Shown: positions 37,674 through 51,803 of the stretch, piece after piece
Position numbering within the stretch: the first letter of the stretch is position 1
How the letters are laid out: each line of letters begins with the position of its first letter
Source: Rhodocyclaceae bacterium
GTDB taxonomy: Bacteria; Pseudomonadota; Gammaproteobacteria; Burkholderiales; Rhodocyclaceae
Direction of reading: 5' to 3'
Assembly (NCBI GenBank): GCA_028713915.1
Contig: JAQTNK010000020.1
Coordinates: forward strand, 1 to 64,000
DNA length: 64,000 nt
Made by a program: the position numbers and the translations under genes
The notes under the pieces: model-generated
What the model was told of the DNA's origin: nothing
Databases searched by the model: none
What the model saw: the letters and a program-made list of their open reading frames with translations, nothing else

Positions 37674-38696
37674 ATGACACAGGATTGGACGGATTTCCTC
37701 GCCCGCCAGGGCGCCAGCGACACTGTCGAGCACTTCGGCGATCCGGCCGCCGAACTCGCCGCCGCCCGCGGCCAAAGCGTCTTCGCCCCGCTGGCCGACT
37801 TCGGCCTGATCCGCGCCAGCGGCGACGAGGCGGCGACCTTCCTCCATAACCTGCTGACCAACGACGTCAAGAACCTCGCCCCTGACGCCGCGCGCTTTGC
37901 CGGGCTATGCACCGCCAAAGGCCGGCTCATCGCCTCCTTCCACATCTGGCACGACCGCAACGACGACCTCTTGCTGATGTTGTCGGCGGACATCCTGCCC
38001 GGCATCCTGAAAAAACTGTCGATGTACGTCATGCGCAGCAAGGTCAAGCTTACCGACGCCAGCAACGACTGCGTGCTGCTCGGGCTGGCCGGCCCGGAAG
38101 CGGAAGCCGCCGTGCAAGGGCTCGGCGCGGCCATCCCGTTCCCCATGCAGGTCGTGCCCTTCGAACACGGTCAGGTCGTGCGCCTGGACGAGCGCCGCTT
38201 CATCCTGGCGCTCGATCCTGCCGCAGCGCCGGCCGTGTGGACGAAACTGGCCGTCAAGTCGCGCGCCGTCGGCACGGCGGCCTGGCGCTGGCTCGAAATC
38301 GCGGCGGGACAGCCGCGCATCGTCGCCGGCACCCAGGAAGCGTTCGTCCCGCAGATGACCAATCTCGAAGCCGCCGCCGTCGGCGGCGTAAGTTTCACCA
38401 AGGGCTGCTATCCGGGCCAGGAAGTCGTCGCTCGCGCCCAGTACCTGGGCAAGGTCAAGCGGCGCATGTACCGGGCACGAATGGCAGCACCCGCGGCCCC
38501 CGGCACCCATGTCTATGCCGCGGAAACCGGCGACCAGCACTGCGGCGGCATCGTCACGGTCGCTCCGTCGCCCGACGGCGGCTATGACGCGCTCGTCGTC
38601 GTGCAGGCTTCCTGCGCCGACGGCGGCGACGTTCATGTCGGCGCGCTGAACGGTCCGCGCCTCGATTTCCTCGCCCTGCCATACGCCGTGAGCTGA
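37674..38696 (+). CDS. ygfZ: YgfZ-family folate-binding Fe-S assembly protein
   Basis: 340 aa, start MTQDWTDFLARQG with CCGGAG upstream and a TATAAT at 37635. Signature KGCYPGQEVVARAQYLGKVKRRM (K-G-C-Y-x-G-Q-E) with its redox Cys. GcvT-like fold; helps repair or mature Fe-S enzymes using tetrahydrofolate, which suits an organism with many Fe-S proteins. Its stop overlaps the next start (TGATG). Confidence 0.92.
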   Translation: MTQDWTDFLARQGASDTVEHFGDPAAELAAARGQSVFAPLADFGLIRASGDEAATFLHNLLTNDVKNLAPDAARFAGLCTAKGRLIASFHIWHDRNDDLLLMLSADILPGILKKLSMYVMRSKVKLTDASNDCVLLGLAGPEAEAAVQGLGAAIPFPMQVVPFEHGQVVRLDERRFILALDPAAAPAVWTKLAVKSRAVGTAAWRWLEIAAGQPRIVAGTQEAFVPQMTNLEAAAVGGVSFTKGCYPGQEVVARAQYLGKVKRRMYRARMAAPAAPGTHVYAAETGDQHCGGIVTVAPSPDGGYDALVVVQASCADGGDVHVGALNGPRLDFLALPYAVS

Positions 38697-39466
38697 TGTG
38701 CCTGATCCTGGTCGCCTGGCGCGCCCACCCGGACTACCCGCTGGTGGTGGCGGCCAACCGGGATGAGTTCTTTGCCCGCCCGGCGGCGCCCGCCGCCTTT
38801 TGGACCGAGTCGCCCGACGTGCTCGCCGGACGCGACCTGCAGGCCGGCGGCACGTGGCTGGGCATCACGCGCCGCGGCCGCTTCGCTGCGCTGACCAACT
38901 TCCGCGACCCGGCCGCGCAGCGCGCCGATGCCGCCTCGCGCGGCCAACTGGTGGCGGAATTCCTGCAGGGCACGCAAGGCCCTTGCGCCTATCTCGATGC
39001 GGTCGCCCGCCGGTCGCGCGCCTACAACGGATTCAACCTGCTGGTGGGCGATGGCGAACAGCTCGCCTGGTTCAGCAACGTCGCCGGCAAACCGCTGCAG
39101 CTGGAGCCCGGCATCTACGGCATCTGCAACCATCTGCTCGATACGCCCTGGCCGAAAGTGCAAGCGGCGAAGTCGGCGCTGGGCGCCGCGATGGCCGAAC
39201 TGCCCGACGAGTCCGGCCTGTTCCGGCTGTTGCGCGACGACAGCATTCATCCCGACGCGGCGCTGCCGCGCACCGGCGTCAGCCTCGAATGGGAGCGGCT
39301 GCTGTCCGCGGCCTTCGTCAGGGCGACGGGCTATGGCACGCGCAATTCGACGGTGCTAAGAGTCGGCCAGGACGGCTGGATCGTCCTCGATGAACAGACT
39401 TGGCTCGAAGGCCCTGCGCCCGGCCCGCGCGTGCGCTATCGCCTCAGGCAAGTCGCAGCGTCATGA
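38696..39466 (+). CDS. NRDE/TANGO2-family protein
   Basis: 256 aa. N-terminal MCLILVAWRAHPDYPLVVAANRDEFFARP gives the NRDE motif with Cys2 as probable nucleophile (Ntn-hydrolase-like). GGTWLGITRRGRFAALTNFRDP follows. Function in bacteria uncertain. Overlaps ygfZ by one base and its 3' end overlaps the convergent transpeptidase-fusion gene by 23 bp. Confidence 0.88.
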   Translation: MCLILVAWRAHPDYPLVVAANRDEFFARPAAPAAFWTESPDVLAGRDLQAGGTWLGITRRGRFAALTNFRDPAAQRADAASRGQLVAEFLQGTQGPCAYLDAVARRSRAYNGFNLLVGDGEQLAWFSNVAGKPLQLEPGIYGICNHLLDTPWPKVQAAKSALGAAMAELPDESGLFRLLRDDSIHPDAALPRTGVSLEWERLLSAAFVRATGYGTRNSTVLRVGQDGWIVLDEQTWLEGPAPGPRVRYRLRQVAAS

Positions 39467-40339
39467 CGATGTGCGGGATGCCGGCTTCCATGAACGGCTC
39501 GCCTTCGGGCTTGAAGCCGAAGCGCGTGTAGAAATCCGCCGCCGCCGTCTGGGCGTGTAGCGCAAGAAGCGGCATCTGCCGTTCGCGCGCGGCATCCAGC
39601 AGGGCTTCGAGCAGCGCGCGCCCGACCCCTTTGCCGCGCCACGCCGGCAGCACCGCCATGCGGCCGACGTGGCCGTCGGGCAGCAGCCGCCCCGTGCCGA
39701 TGGGGTCGCCTGACGGATCGCGGGCCAGGACATGACGGCTGCCGGCGTCGAATTCGTCCCATTCCAGTTCGATCGGCACTTTCTGCTCGCGCACGAACAC
39801 CGCCTCGCGCACCGCCCGCGCGGCGCGGGCGAGCGTCGCCCAATCGCCTGATTCGACGTTGAATTCGACGATATCGACCGCGGTGTAGGGCGGCACCAAG
39901 TCGAAAAGCTCGACAATGTCGCAATTTCGCATGCGCACGCAGCCTATCGATCCTGGCATTCCCATCGCGACGGCGTCGGGGCTGCCATGAAGATAAATGT
40001 AGCGGCGCATGGTGTCCACGTCGCCGCCGCGGTTGAAGCCCGGTTCCTTGCCCGAGAGCCAGAGGATGCGCGTCAATATCCAGTCGCGGCCCGGATTGGC
40101 GGCGCCGAACTCGGGCGACCACTGCTCGCCGGTCGGCCGGCGCCGCACGAACACGGCGTTTTCGGGCTGCCCCGCGCCGATCTTGGCGCGGACGACGTGC
40201 TTGCCGCGCGGCGTGCGGTAGCTGCCCTGCTGCTCTCCCGCACCGTTCCTGGCGGTGGATACGGCGTAGCGGCGCAGCAGCGCGGCGTCGTAGCCGCGCA
40301 GTTCGAGCGTCTGGGCCGGAATGCTGACGCGAATGCGCA

Positions 40340-40340
<1 letters not shown>
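39444..40340 (-). CDS. L,D-transpeptidase-like domain fused to a GNAT acetyltransferase
   Basis: 298 aa, start MRIRVSIPAQTLELRG coupled to tadA by TGATG. Residues about 1-155 form a YkuD domain with GSYRTPRGKHVV and the catalytic HGSPDAVAMGMPGSIGCVRMRN (S-x-G-C-x-R). Residues about 160-298 are a GNAT domain: REAVFVREQKVPIELEWDEFD, VGRMAVLPAWRGKGVGRALLEALLDAARE, FYTRFGFKPEG. No signal peptide is visible, odd for a YkuD enzyme that normally works in the periplasm. A single ORF with no frameshift joins the two halves. Confidence 0.88.
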
Positions 40341-40919
<579 letters not shown>

Positions 40920-40949
40920 GTACATAAATTATTTAGACTATCCAAAGTC

Positions 40950-42422
40950 ATGCTGTCCAGCAAAGAACTCATTGAACTGACGGATATTTCCAGGGCGACC
41001 CTGAACAACTACATTGCCTTGGGCCTACTGTCCAGGCCACTGGTACTCAATCCCGGAACGGGCGCGGCCGGTCCTCGCCAACTCGGCTTCTTTCCCGACG
41101 AAACTGTCGAACGCGTACGCCAGATCCAGCATCTCAAACAGGAGGGTTTCAGCATGAAGGAAATTGCAGCTCGCATCGGCGCGGGCAGCGCAGTGCCGAC
41201 AGCGGCACCGACGGGCGGGGCAACCATCGCCGCCCTGCCCTCCTCCAGCGTGCGCGTCACGATCGAAGACATTGCCTACCCTGCCTACATGGTTAACCAC
41301 AATTTCGAACTGGTGTGGCTCAATCAACATGCCCGCACCGAATTCCTGGCGGGAGCGGAGGAGTTGCCGGCCGCCGGCGAGGAACGAAGCATATTCCGCC
41401 TGTTCGCGGCCAGTTCCACGACAGGGCTGGACGGGCTGTTGCGGTTCCAGGTCGCGCTTGCCAAGTCGCGCGTATCTCCTGCCGGCTTCGCCGCCATGTG
41501 CCACGGCATGAATCCCGAGGACTTCAGCCGACTCCAGCGCGTTTACGCCGACGCCACTGGTGAGCCGGCACGTCCGGTCGTTGATGCCTGGATCGACTTT
41601 CCCGGCGCGGATGGCCAACCGCTGCGGCGCCACATCTATGCGTCGTTCTTTCGCGAGGGCATTTTCGTCGTGCTCATTCCCGACAGCGAAGATTCGGATT
41701 CCATCCAAGGGCTACTGGCGCGCCGCGACGAGGTCATTCGCAGCCTGCTGCGCCATCGCCTGCCGGTACTTACCCATCTCGCCGTGCTGGTCGCGGACCT
41801 GCAAAGCTCGGTCAAGATCTGTTCGGAATTGCCGCCCGACGAGTATTTCAAGCTCATCAACGAAATCTGGGCGGCGATGGAGCCGATCTTCCGCAAATAC
41901 CATGCGACCCATGGCAAGCACGTCGGCGACGGCATGGTCTATTACTTCTTCCCGCAGCCGGACAGCGACTACCTGTTCAATGCGCTCTGCTGCGCGCAGG
42001 AAGTGCGCCGGGAAATGATTCGCATCAGCAAGGCTTGGCAGATCGCCAAGAACTGGCACAACGAGTTGTATCTCAATACCGGCATCCACGAAGGCCAGGA
42101 ATGGCTCGGCACGTTCCAGTCATCGACGAGCGTCGAGTTCGTCGTGCTTGGCGACACCATCAACCAGGCCGCGCGCGTTTCCGACTTCGCCCGCTACGGC
42201 AGCATATGGGCCACCAAGAGCCTGGTCGGCAAGCTGTCGCGCGAGATTCGCGAGAAAGTTCAATACGGCGTCAGCCGCCGCGGCGCCGACGGCCGCGACA
42301 CGTTCGTCACGTCGAGCTTCGCCATGGTCTCGTCGTTGCAGGAACAATCCGGCGAGCATAACGAGAAGCTCCGCGATATCGCCACTTTGCCGATCACCCA
42401 GATCGTCGAAGTCGCCGTCTAG
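40950..42422 (+). CDS. MerR-like HTH, sensor and class III nucleotide cyclase protein
   Basis: 490 aa, start MLSSKELIELTDIS, just after the promoter. Residues about 1-75 are a winged-helix like MerR (LIELTDISRATLNNYIALGLLSRP, then LKQEGFSMKEIAARIG). Residues about 100-250 resemble a PAS sensor (PAYMVNHNFELVWLNQHARTEFL). The C-terminus is a class III cyclase: VLVADLQSS metal Asp, HGKHVGDGMVYYF, and LGDTINQAARV. A putative DNA-binding protein that makes cAMP or cGMP. Substrate unproven; the Lys in HGKHVGD fits ATP. It abuts the convergent ankyrin gene with no base between stop codons (TAGCTA). Confidence 0.82.
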   Translation: MLSSKELIELTDISRATLNNYIALGLLSRPLVLNPGTGAAGPRQLGFFPDETVERVRQIQHLKQEGFSMKEIAARIGAGSAVPTAAPTGGATIAALPSSSVRVTIEDIAYPAYMVNHNFELVWLNQHARTEFLAGAEELPAAGEERSIFRLFAASSTTGLDGLLRFQVALAKSRVSPAGFAAMCHGMNPEDFSRLQRVYADATGEPARPVVDAWIDFPGADGQPLRRHIYASFFREGIFVVLIPDSEDSDSIQGLLARRDEVIRSLLRHRLPVLTHLAVLVADLQSSVKICSELPPDEYFKLINEIWAAMEPIFRKYHATHGKHVGDGMVYYFFPQPDSDYLFNALCCAQEVRREMIRISKAWQIAKNWHNELYLNTGIHEGQEWLGTFQSSTSVEFVVLGDTINQAARVSDFARYGSIWATKSLVGKLSREIREKVQYGVSRRGADGRDTFVTSSFAMVSSLQEQSGEHNEKLRDIATLPITQIVEVAV

Positions 42423-43400
42423 CTAGCGCGCCGCCGGTTCGGGCACCATCTGCACCCGCTGCTTGCGCGGCTCGGCGCGCGTGGCGGAGATTTCCAGCGC
42501 CACAGGCGGCGGTTCCTCGTGCTTGAGGCTGGCGCGGGCGTACTTGGCACGCAGTGCGGCGATGCCGCGGTCGATCTTGTCGACCGACAAGTGGCGCGCG
42601 GCCAGGATCTCGCGGATATCCAGCAGGTCTTCGATGTCCTTGGGAACGGCTTCGGATTTCTGCGGCTGGCCCCAGTCGGCCTTCGGCTTGGCGGCGGCCT
42701 CGCGGAAAGCGTCCGGCGTGGTCGCCACCAGGCGCGCGATGCGCGTGTGGTTGAACTTCATCGCCCATTCGAGCGCGCCGTCGCCGTTCTCGTTCTTGAT
42801 GCCGCTGTCGGCGCCGCGCGCGAGCAGCCGGCGCGCCATGTCTTCGCGGCCCTCGTAGACCGCCATCATGAGCACGCTGGAGCCGTTGGGGCTGCGCGCG
42901 TTGATGTCGGCGCCGCGTTCCAGCAACAGGTCGGCGACCTCGCCGTGGCCGGCAAAGACCGCGTAGTGCAGCGCCGTCCATTGCCTGGCCTCGCGCTCGA
43001 CGCGGGCGCCGTGCGCCAGCAGCCAGCGCACCGCCTCCTTGCGGCCTTTCCACGCCGCATGCATGAGGGCGGTTTCCCCGAGCCGGTTGGTCCGATTGAC
43101 GTCGGCGCCGCGCCCGGCGAAGAGTTCCATCAGCGGAATGTTGCCTTCCCACGCGGCGATCATGAGGCCGCTGCCGATGCGGTCGCCCATGAAGTCGGGA
43201 TCGAGTCCGGCGTCCAGCCATGCGCGCGCCTGGTCGAGGCTGCCTAGTTCCATTTTCACGCGAAACGTCGTTGCGTCGGGCAGGCTGGATGCCGCGACAG
43301 TGGCGGGCCGCTCGACGGCGCCTTGCGCCCAGGCAGCGGGCAGCGGCAGAGACAGCAGGAGAGCGGCGGCGAGACGCGCCGAGCGATGCGGATGGTACAT
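42423..43400 (-). CDS. exported ankyrin-repeat protein
   Basis: 325 aa. Signal peptide MYHPHRSARLAAALLLSLPLPAAWAQG; about six ankyrin repeats from residue 60 to 210 (ETALMHAAWKGRKEAVRWLLAHGA, WTALHYAVFAGHGEVADLLLERGADINARSPNG). A helical charged tail follows. Second exported ankyrin protein in the window, not obviously a duplicate of the first. Its start is only 12 bp from the divergent TonB-like start. Confidence 0.85.
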   Translation of the reverse strand: MYHPHRSARLAAALLLSLPLPAAWAQGAVERPATVAASSLPDATTFRVKMELGSLDQARAWLDAGLDPDFMGDRIGSGLMIAAWEGNIPLMELFAGRGADVNRTNRLGETALMHAAWKGRKEAVRWLLAHGARVEREARQWTALHYAVFAGHGEVADLLLERGADINARSPNGSSVLMMAVYEGREDMARRLLARGADSGIKNENGDGALEWAMKFNHTRIARLVATTPDAFREAAAKPKADWGQPQKSEAVPKDIEDLLDIREILAARHLSVDKIDRGIAALRAKYARASLKHEEPPPVALEISATRAEPRKQRVQMVPEPAAR

Positions 43401-43412
43401 TAGTGCGCTTCC

Positions 43413-43966
43413 ATGTTCGAATTGCGTAATCCTACCGGTTTCCCGGATGCAGGCGACTTGCGGCTGGCGAAGGCCTGCGTCCTTTCGCTATTGTTTCACG
43501 CGGCGATCCTGGGCGGCGGCAGCTTGACGGGCTTGCGGCCCGGCCGCAGCCAGCCGCCGCCGACGCCATTGCAGGCCACGTTGCTGCCGCCGCCGCTGCC
43601 AGCGCCGGTCCTGCTGGCTCCGGCAGCGCCGCAAGCAGCCGTGCGCGCCGATCCAAAGCCCAAGCCTTTGCCGCCGTCGCGTCCGCCCCATAGCGGCTTT
43701 ACCGCCGTCGATGCCGCGCGCATGGCTCTACGGCAGATCGCCGAGCAGCCGTTCTACCCGGAGGAGGCCATCGCCCGCGGCCTCGAAGGCGAAGTGCTGG
43801 TGAGGCTCTTCCTCGACGAATCCGGCAACGCCATCACCGCGCGCCTGGAGCGCAGCAGCGGCCACGATATCCTCGACGAAGCCGCCGTGCGAGCCGCACG
43901 CAGCGTGCATTCCCTGCCCGCCGGAACGCCGGGCGAAGTGCTGCTGCCGGTGCGCTTCCGCCTGCG

Positions 43967-43970
<4 letters not shown>
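43413..43970 (+). CDS. TonB-family energy-transducer-like protein
   Basis: 185 aa. One membrane anchor (LRLAKACVLSLLFHAAILGGG), a Pro-rich periplasmic spacer (PPPTPLQATLLPPPLPAPVLL, KPKPLPPSRPPH), and a C-terminal TonB domain (EQPFYPEEAIARGLEGEVLVRLFLDESGNAITARLERSSGHDILDEAAVRAARSVHSLPAG). No ExbB/ExbD nearby. No ribosome site before the ATG. Ends 4 bp into the convergent ABC-F gene. Confidence 0.88.
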
Positions 43971-45862
<1,892 letters not shown>

Positions 45863-45872
45863 TGGGCGGTCA

Positions 45873-45901
45873 GAAAGAAAAAGGCCCGGCAGCGCCGGGC
45901 C
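45873..45901 (-). terminator. Rho-independent terminator of the dsrC/tusE gene
   Basis: On the minus strand GGCCCGGC-gct-GCCGGGCC followed by TTTTTCTTT: an 8-bp all-GC stem with a pyrimidine tail, 19 bp after the stop. It ends dsrC transcription just before the ABC-F gene. Confidence 0.88.
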
Positions 45902-45919
45902 CGCTCGAATTGTAAAGCT

Positions 45920-46249
45920 TCAGACGCAGCCCGTGGGCTTGGGCATTCCGGCGTAGCGCGCCGCCTGCTTGGCCGGGCCATAGGGAAAGAGATCGAACAA
46001 GTATTTCTTGTCCGCCTTCTCTTCGCCAAGTTCCGCCTTCAATAGCTTTTGCAGGATGCGCAGGTTCGGCGCAACGCCATTTTCGTGGAAGTAGCTGCGC
46101 ATGAAGTTGATGATTTCCCAGTGGCTCTCGGTCAGCTGCAGCTGGTCCTGCTCGGACAGATAGCTGGCGATCTCTTCCGACCAGTCTTCCAGGTTGGCAA
46201 GATAGCCTTCCGCATCGGTGCCGATTTCCTTGCTGTTGACGACGATCAT
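45920..46249 (-). CDS. DsrC/TusE-family sulfur-relay protein
   Basis: 109 aa, start MIVVNSKEIGTDAEGYLANLEDWSEE with AGGAGA upstream. Ends in GMPKPTGCV, the conserved C-terminal arm with penultimate Cys. The second Cys that sulfite-reductase-type DsrC carries about ten residues earlier is absent (KQAARYAGM), so a TusE-like persulfide carrier for tRNA thiolation or a regulatory DsrC homologue is likelier. No dsrAB or tusBCD nearby. Own terminator; upstream spacer is AT-rich. Confidence 0.88.
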   Translation of the reverse strand: MIVVNSKEIGTDAEGYLANLEDWSEEIASYLSEQDQLQLTESHWEIINFMRSYFHENGVAPNLRILQKLLKAELGEEKADKKYLFDLFPYGPAKQAARYAGMPKPTGCV

Positions 46250-46322
46250 CTTGTTTTCTCCTGTGGGGGTTGAACAATGGCAATAATACCCGATCATTTT
46301 TGTCAAGCTTTATCGCAAAGTC

Positions 46323-46347
46323 AAGAGGCCGGAAAATCCGGCCTCTT
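46323..46347 (-). terminator. hairpin after ppdK
   Basis: AAGAGGCCGG-aaaat-CCGGCCTCTT, a 10-bp perfect stem 28 bp beyond the ppdK stop, followed on the minus strand by GACTTTGC, so only a short T-run. Probable terminator or 3' protection stem. Confidence 0.6.
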
Positions 46348-46374
46348 GGGCATGGCACAGGAGAAACGCAGGGC

Positions 46375-49176
<2,802 letters not shown>

Positions 49177-49401
49177 GACACTCCCCTGTGGCAAAAATGG
49201 TTATCACGAGACGATAGCAAATCCTGGCGACGCTTGGAACAATAATTTCGAAAAAATGGCCGTCGACGGCGTCTTGTGAACCCGCATCCGGGAACTGTTC
49301 CCTGCCTCGCTGTCAAATCAAGCCAATGGCGGTGCCGAGCGCAGTTCCCTCGCTGACGACGGGGATTTTGCGCCACCGCCGCCGCTTGGGGACATCCACG
49401 C

Positions 49402-50322
49402 ATGACGAATGCATCTTCTCGCCAGGAGCTCGTCGAAGGCCTCTGCGCCGCGCAGGCGGAGGTTGCGCCCAAGTACCTCTATGACGACCTCGGCTGCTGC
49501 CTGTTCGAGCTGATCACGCGCCTGCCCGAGTATTACCCGACGTGCACCGAACTCACCCTGATGACGAATAATGCCGACGACATCATGGCTACGGTCGGCA
49601 CCGGCGCCACGCTCATCGATCTCGGCGCCGGCAACTGCCGGAAGGCGCGCCTGCTGTTTCCGAAGCTGCTGCCGCGGCAGTACGTCGCCATCGACATCTC
49701 CACCGACTTCGTCCGGCAGGCTCTGTGCGCGATGCAGGCGGAATTTCCCGACATCGACATGTTCGCCGTCGGCGCCGACCTGTCGCAGCGGATCGATCTG
49801 CCAGCCGCCGTGAATGGCGCCCGCCGCACCTTCTTCTATCCGGGTTCGTCGATCGGCAACTTCGACCCGGACGCCGCCCTCGCCCTGCTGGCACGTATCC
49901 GCGAACACTGCCGCCAGCGCGGCGGGCTGCTGGTCGGCATCGACCTCGTCAAGGATGCGCAGACGCTGCACGCCGCCTACAACGACGCGCTGGGGCTGAC
50001 CGCGGCCTTCAACCGCAACGTGCTCAATCACGTCAACGCCTTGATCGGCAGCGATTTCCGGCTGTGCGAATGGCGTCACCGCGCCTTCTACGATCCCCGC
50101 CGCGGCCGCGTCGAGATGCATCTCGAGGCCGCTGCAGATATCACCGTGTCATGGCCCGGAGGCCGGCGCCGCTTCGCCGCCGGCGACAGCATTCACACGG
50201 AGAACAGCTACAAGTACCGGCTCGACGACTTCAAGGCCTTGTTGGCGCAAGCCGGCTTCGGCGACGTGCGGGCCTGGACCGACGAGCGGCAATGGTTCGC
50301 CGTCTGCTATGCCGGCGTCTAA
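49402..50322 (+). CDS. egtD: L-histidine N-alpha-methyltransferase (EgtD-like)
   Basis: 306 aa. KYLYDDLGCCLFELITRLPEYYPTCTELTLM is the EgtD N-terminal motif; SAM loop DLGAGNCRKARLL; YPGSSIGNFDP and later DLVKDAQTLHAAYNDALGLTAAFNRNVLNHVN. Trimethylates histidine to hercynine, first step of ergothioneine synthesis. 14-bp overlap with egtB makes a two-gene operon. Confidence 0.93.
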   Translation: MTNASSRQELVEGLCAAQAEVAPKYLYDDLGCCLFELITRLPEYYPTCTELTLMTNNADDIMATVGTGATLIDLGAGNCRKARLLFPKLLPRQYVAIDISTDFVRQALCAMQAEFPDIDMFAVGADLSQRIDLPAAVNGARRTFFYPGSSIGNFDPDAALALLARIREHCRQRGGLLVGIDLVKDAQTLHAAYNDALGLTAAFNRNVLNHVNALIGSDFRLCEWRHRAFYDPRRGRVEMHLEAAADITVSWPGGRRRFAAGDSIHTENSYKYRLDDFKALLAQAGFGDVRAWTDERQWFAVCYAGV

Positions 50323-51580
50323 GGTTTCCGCCGTCGCCGCCTCCGCGCTCGCGGCTCGCTACGCCGCGGTGCGCGATCGCACCGTGGCCTTGACCGAGCC
50401 GCTGTCGGCGGAGGACTGCTGCGTCCAGTCGATGCCGGATGCCAGCCCGGCGAAATGGCATCTCGGCCACACCACATGGTTCTTCGAGACCTTCATCCTG
50501 GAGCGCCATGAAAACGGCTTCAAGCCTTTCGCCGAAGCCTTTCGCATACTCTTCAACTCCTATTACAACGGCATCGGCGAGAAGCATCCGCGGCCCCAGC
50601 GCGGATTGCTGACGCGCCCTTCCCTGTCGCGGGTGCTCGACTATCGCCGCAACGTCGATGCGCGCATGGAACGGCTGCTCAGCCATGCGGCGCCGGCGGC
50701 GGTGCGCGAACTCACCGTCCTCGGCCTGAACCACGAGCAGCAGCACCAGGAACTGATCCTCACCGACATCAAGCACCTGTTCTCCCTGAACCCCTTGCAG
50801 CCGGCTTATGTCGACGCCGCCATCGAGGATTCCGCCACGCCGGCGGCGCTGGCATGGCACGACTTCGACGGCGGCGTCGCCGCGATCGGCCATGCCGGCG
50901 AGGGCTTTCGCTACGACAACGAGACGCCGCGGCATCAGGTGCTGCTGGCCCCTTACCAGTTGGCGTCGCGCCTGGTGACCAACGGCGAGTACCGCGACTT
51001 CATCGCCGCCGGCGGCTACGCCGATCCGCGCTTCTGGCTGGCGGACGGCTGGGACTGGCTGGCGGCGCAGGGACGCCGCCAGCCCTGCTACTGGCGGGAA
51101 GGCGCTTCGGGCGCCGCGGAATTCACGCTGCACGGCGCGGTGCCCCTCGACCCGCACCGGCCGGTCGTCCATGTCTGCTACTACGAGGCCGATGCCTTTG
51201 CGCGCTGGGCAGGCGCGCGCCTGCCGACCGAGGCCGAATGGGAGCACGCCGCCGCGCCGCAGCCGATCGGCGGCCACTTCAGCGACAGCCGCCAATTCCA
51301 TCCGAGCGCGACGAGCGCTGCCGGACTCGCCCAACTTTACGGCGACGCCTGGGAATGGACGCAATCGAGCTACGCGCCGTATCCGGGATTCCGCCCGGCC
51401 GACGGCGTCGTCGGCGAGTACAACGCCAAGTTCATGGTGAATCAGTATGTCCTGCGCGGCGGTTCCTGCGCCACGCCCGCCGACCATATGCGCGCCAGCT
51501 ACAGAAACTTCTTCCCGGCCGCCGCCTGCTGGCAATTTTCGGGCATCCGACTGGCGCGCGACCTGATGGGGCGCGGGTAA
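50309..51580 (+). CDS. egtB: hercynine oxygenase (EgtB-like sulfoxide synthase)
   Basis: 423 aa. DinB-like N-domain with iron ligands in SPAKWHLGHTTWFFE and LNHEQQHQELILTDIKH (HxxxHxE). C-terminal FGE-sulfatase domain (LVTNGEYRDFIAAGGYADPRFWL, RLPTEAEWEHAA, GDAWEWTQSSYAPYPGF, LRGGSC). Joins hercynine to cysteine/gamma-Glu-Cys. No EgtA, EgtC or EgtE nearby; the C-S lyase must lie elsewhere. Confidence 0.93.
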   Translation: MPASKVSAVAASALAARYAAVRDRTVALTEPLSAEDCCVQSMPDASPAKWHLGHTTWFFETFILERHENGFKPFAEAFRILFNSYYNGIGEKHPRPQRGLLTRPSLSRVLDYRRNVDARMERLLSHAAPAAVRELTVLGLNHEQQHQELILTDIKHLFSLNPLQPAYVDAAIEDSATPAALAWHDFDGGVAAIGHAGEGFRYDNETPRHQVLLAPYQLASRLVTNGEYRDFIAAGGYADPRFWLADGWDWLAAQGRRQPCYWREGASGAAEFTLHGAVPLDPHRPVVHVCYYEADAFARWAGARLPTEAEWEHAAAPQPIGGHFSDSRQFHPSATSAAGLAQLYGDAWEWTQSSYAPYPGFRPADGVVGEYNAKFMVNQYVLRGGSCATPADHMRASYRNFFPAAACWQFSGIRLARDLMGRG

Positions 51581-51601
51581 GCAGGCCGTCGCCTAAAGAC
51601 C

Positions 51602-51622
51602 CTACTACCTGTAAACCAGTAG
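51602..51622 (+). promoter_or_regulatory. dyad upstream of the iscR-like gene
   Basis: CTACT-acctgtaaacc-AGTAG, a 5-bp inverted repeat in a locally AT-richer stretch about 180 bp before the Rrf2-type regulator. It could be an operator for that regulator, but the arms are short. Confidence 0.3.
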
Positions 51623-51803
51623 CAAAAATAGCCAACTCCAAGGATTCCCCGCGCATATCCCCTGTCGTTAAATCTGTACTCAAGACGGCGCCCGCCCTAC
51701 GCACCGCCATCCCGGAGAGAGAACCTGCAGAGGTCCCAACGGCAACCCGCCTGCAAGGCCGCATGCGTTCCAATATGTCGACCACAACTGAGAGAGCCCA
51801 CCT

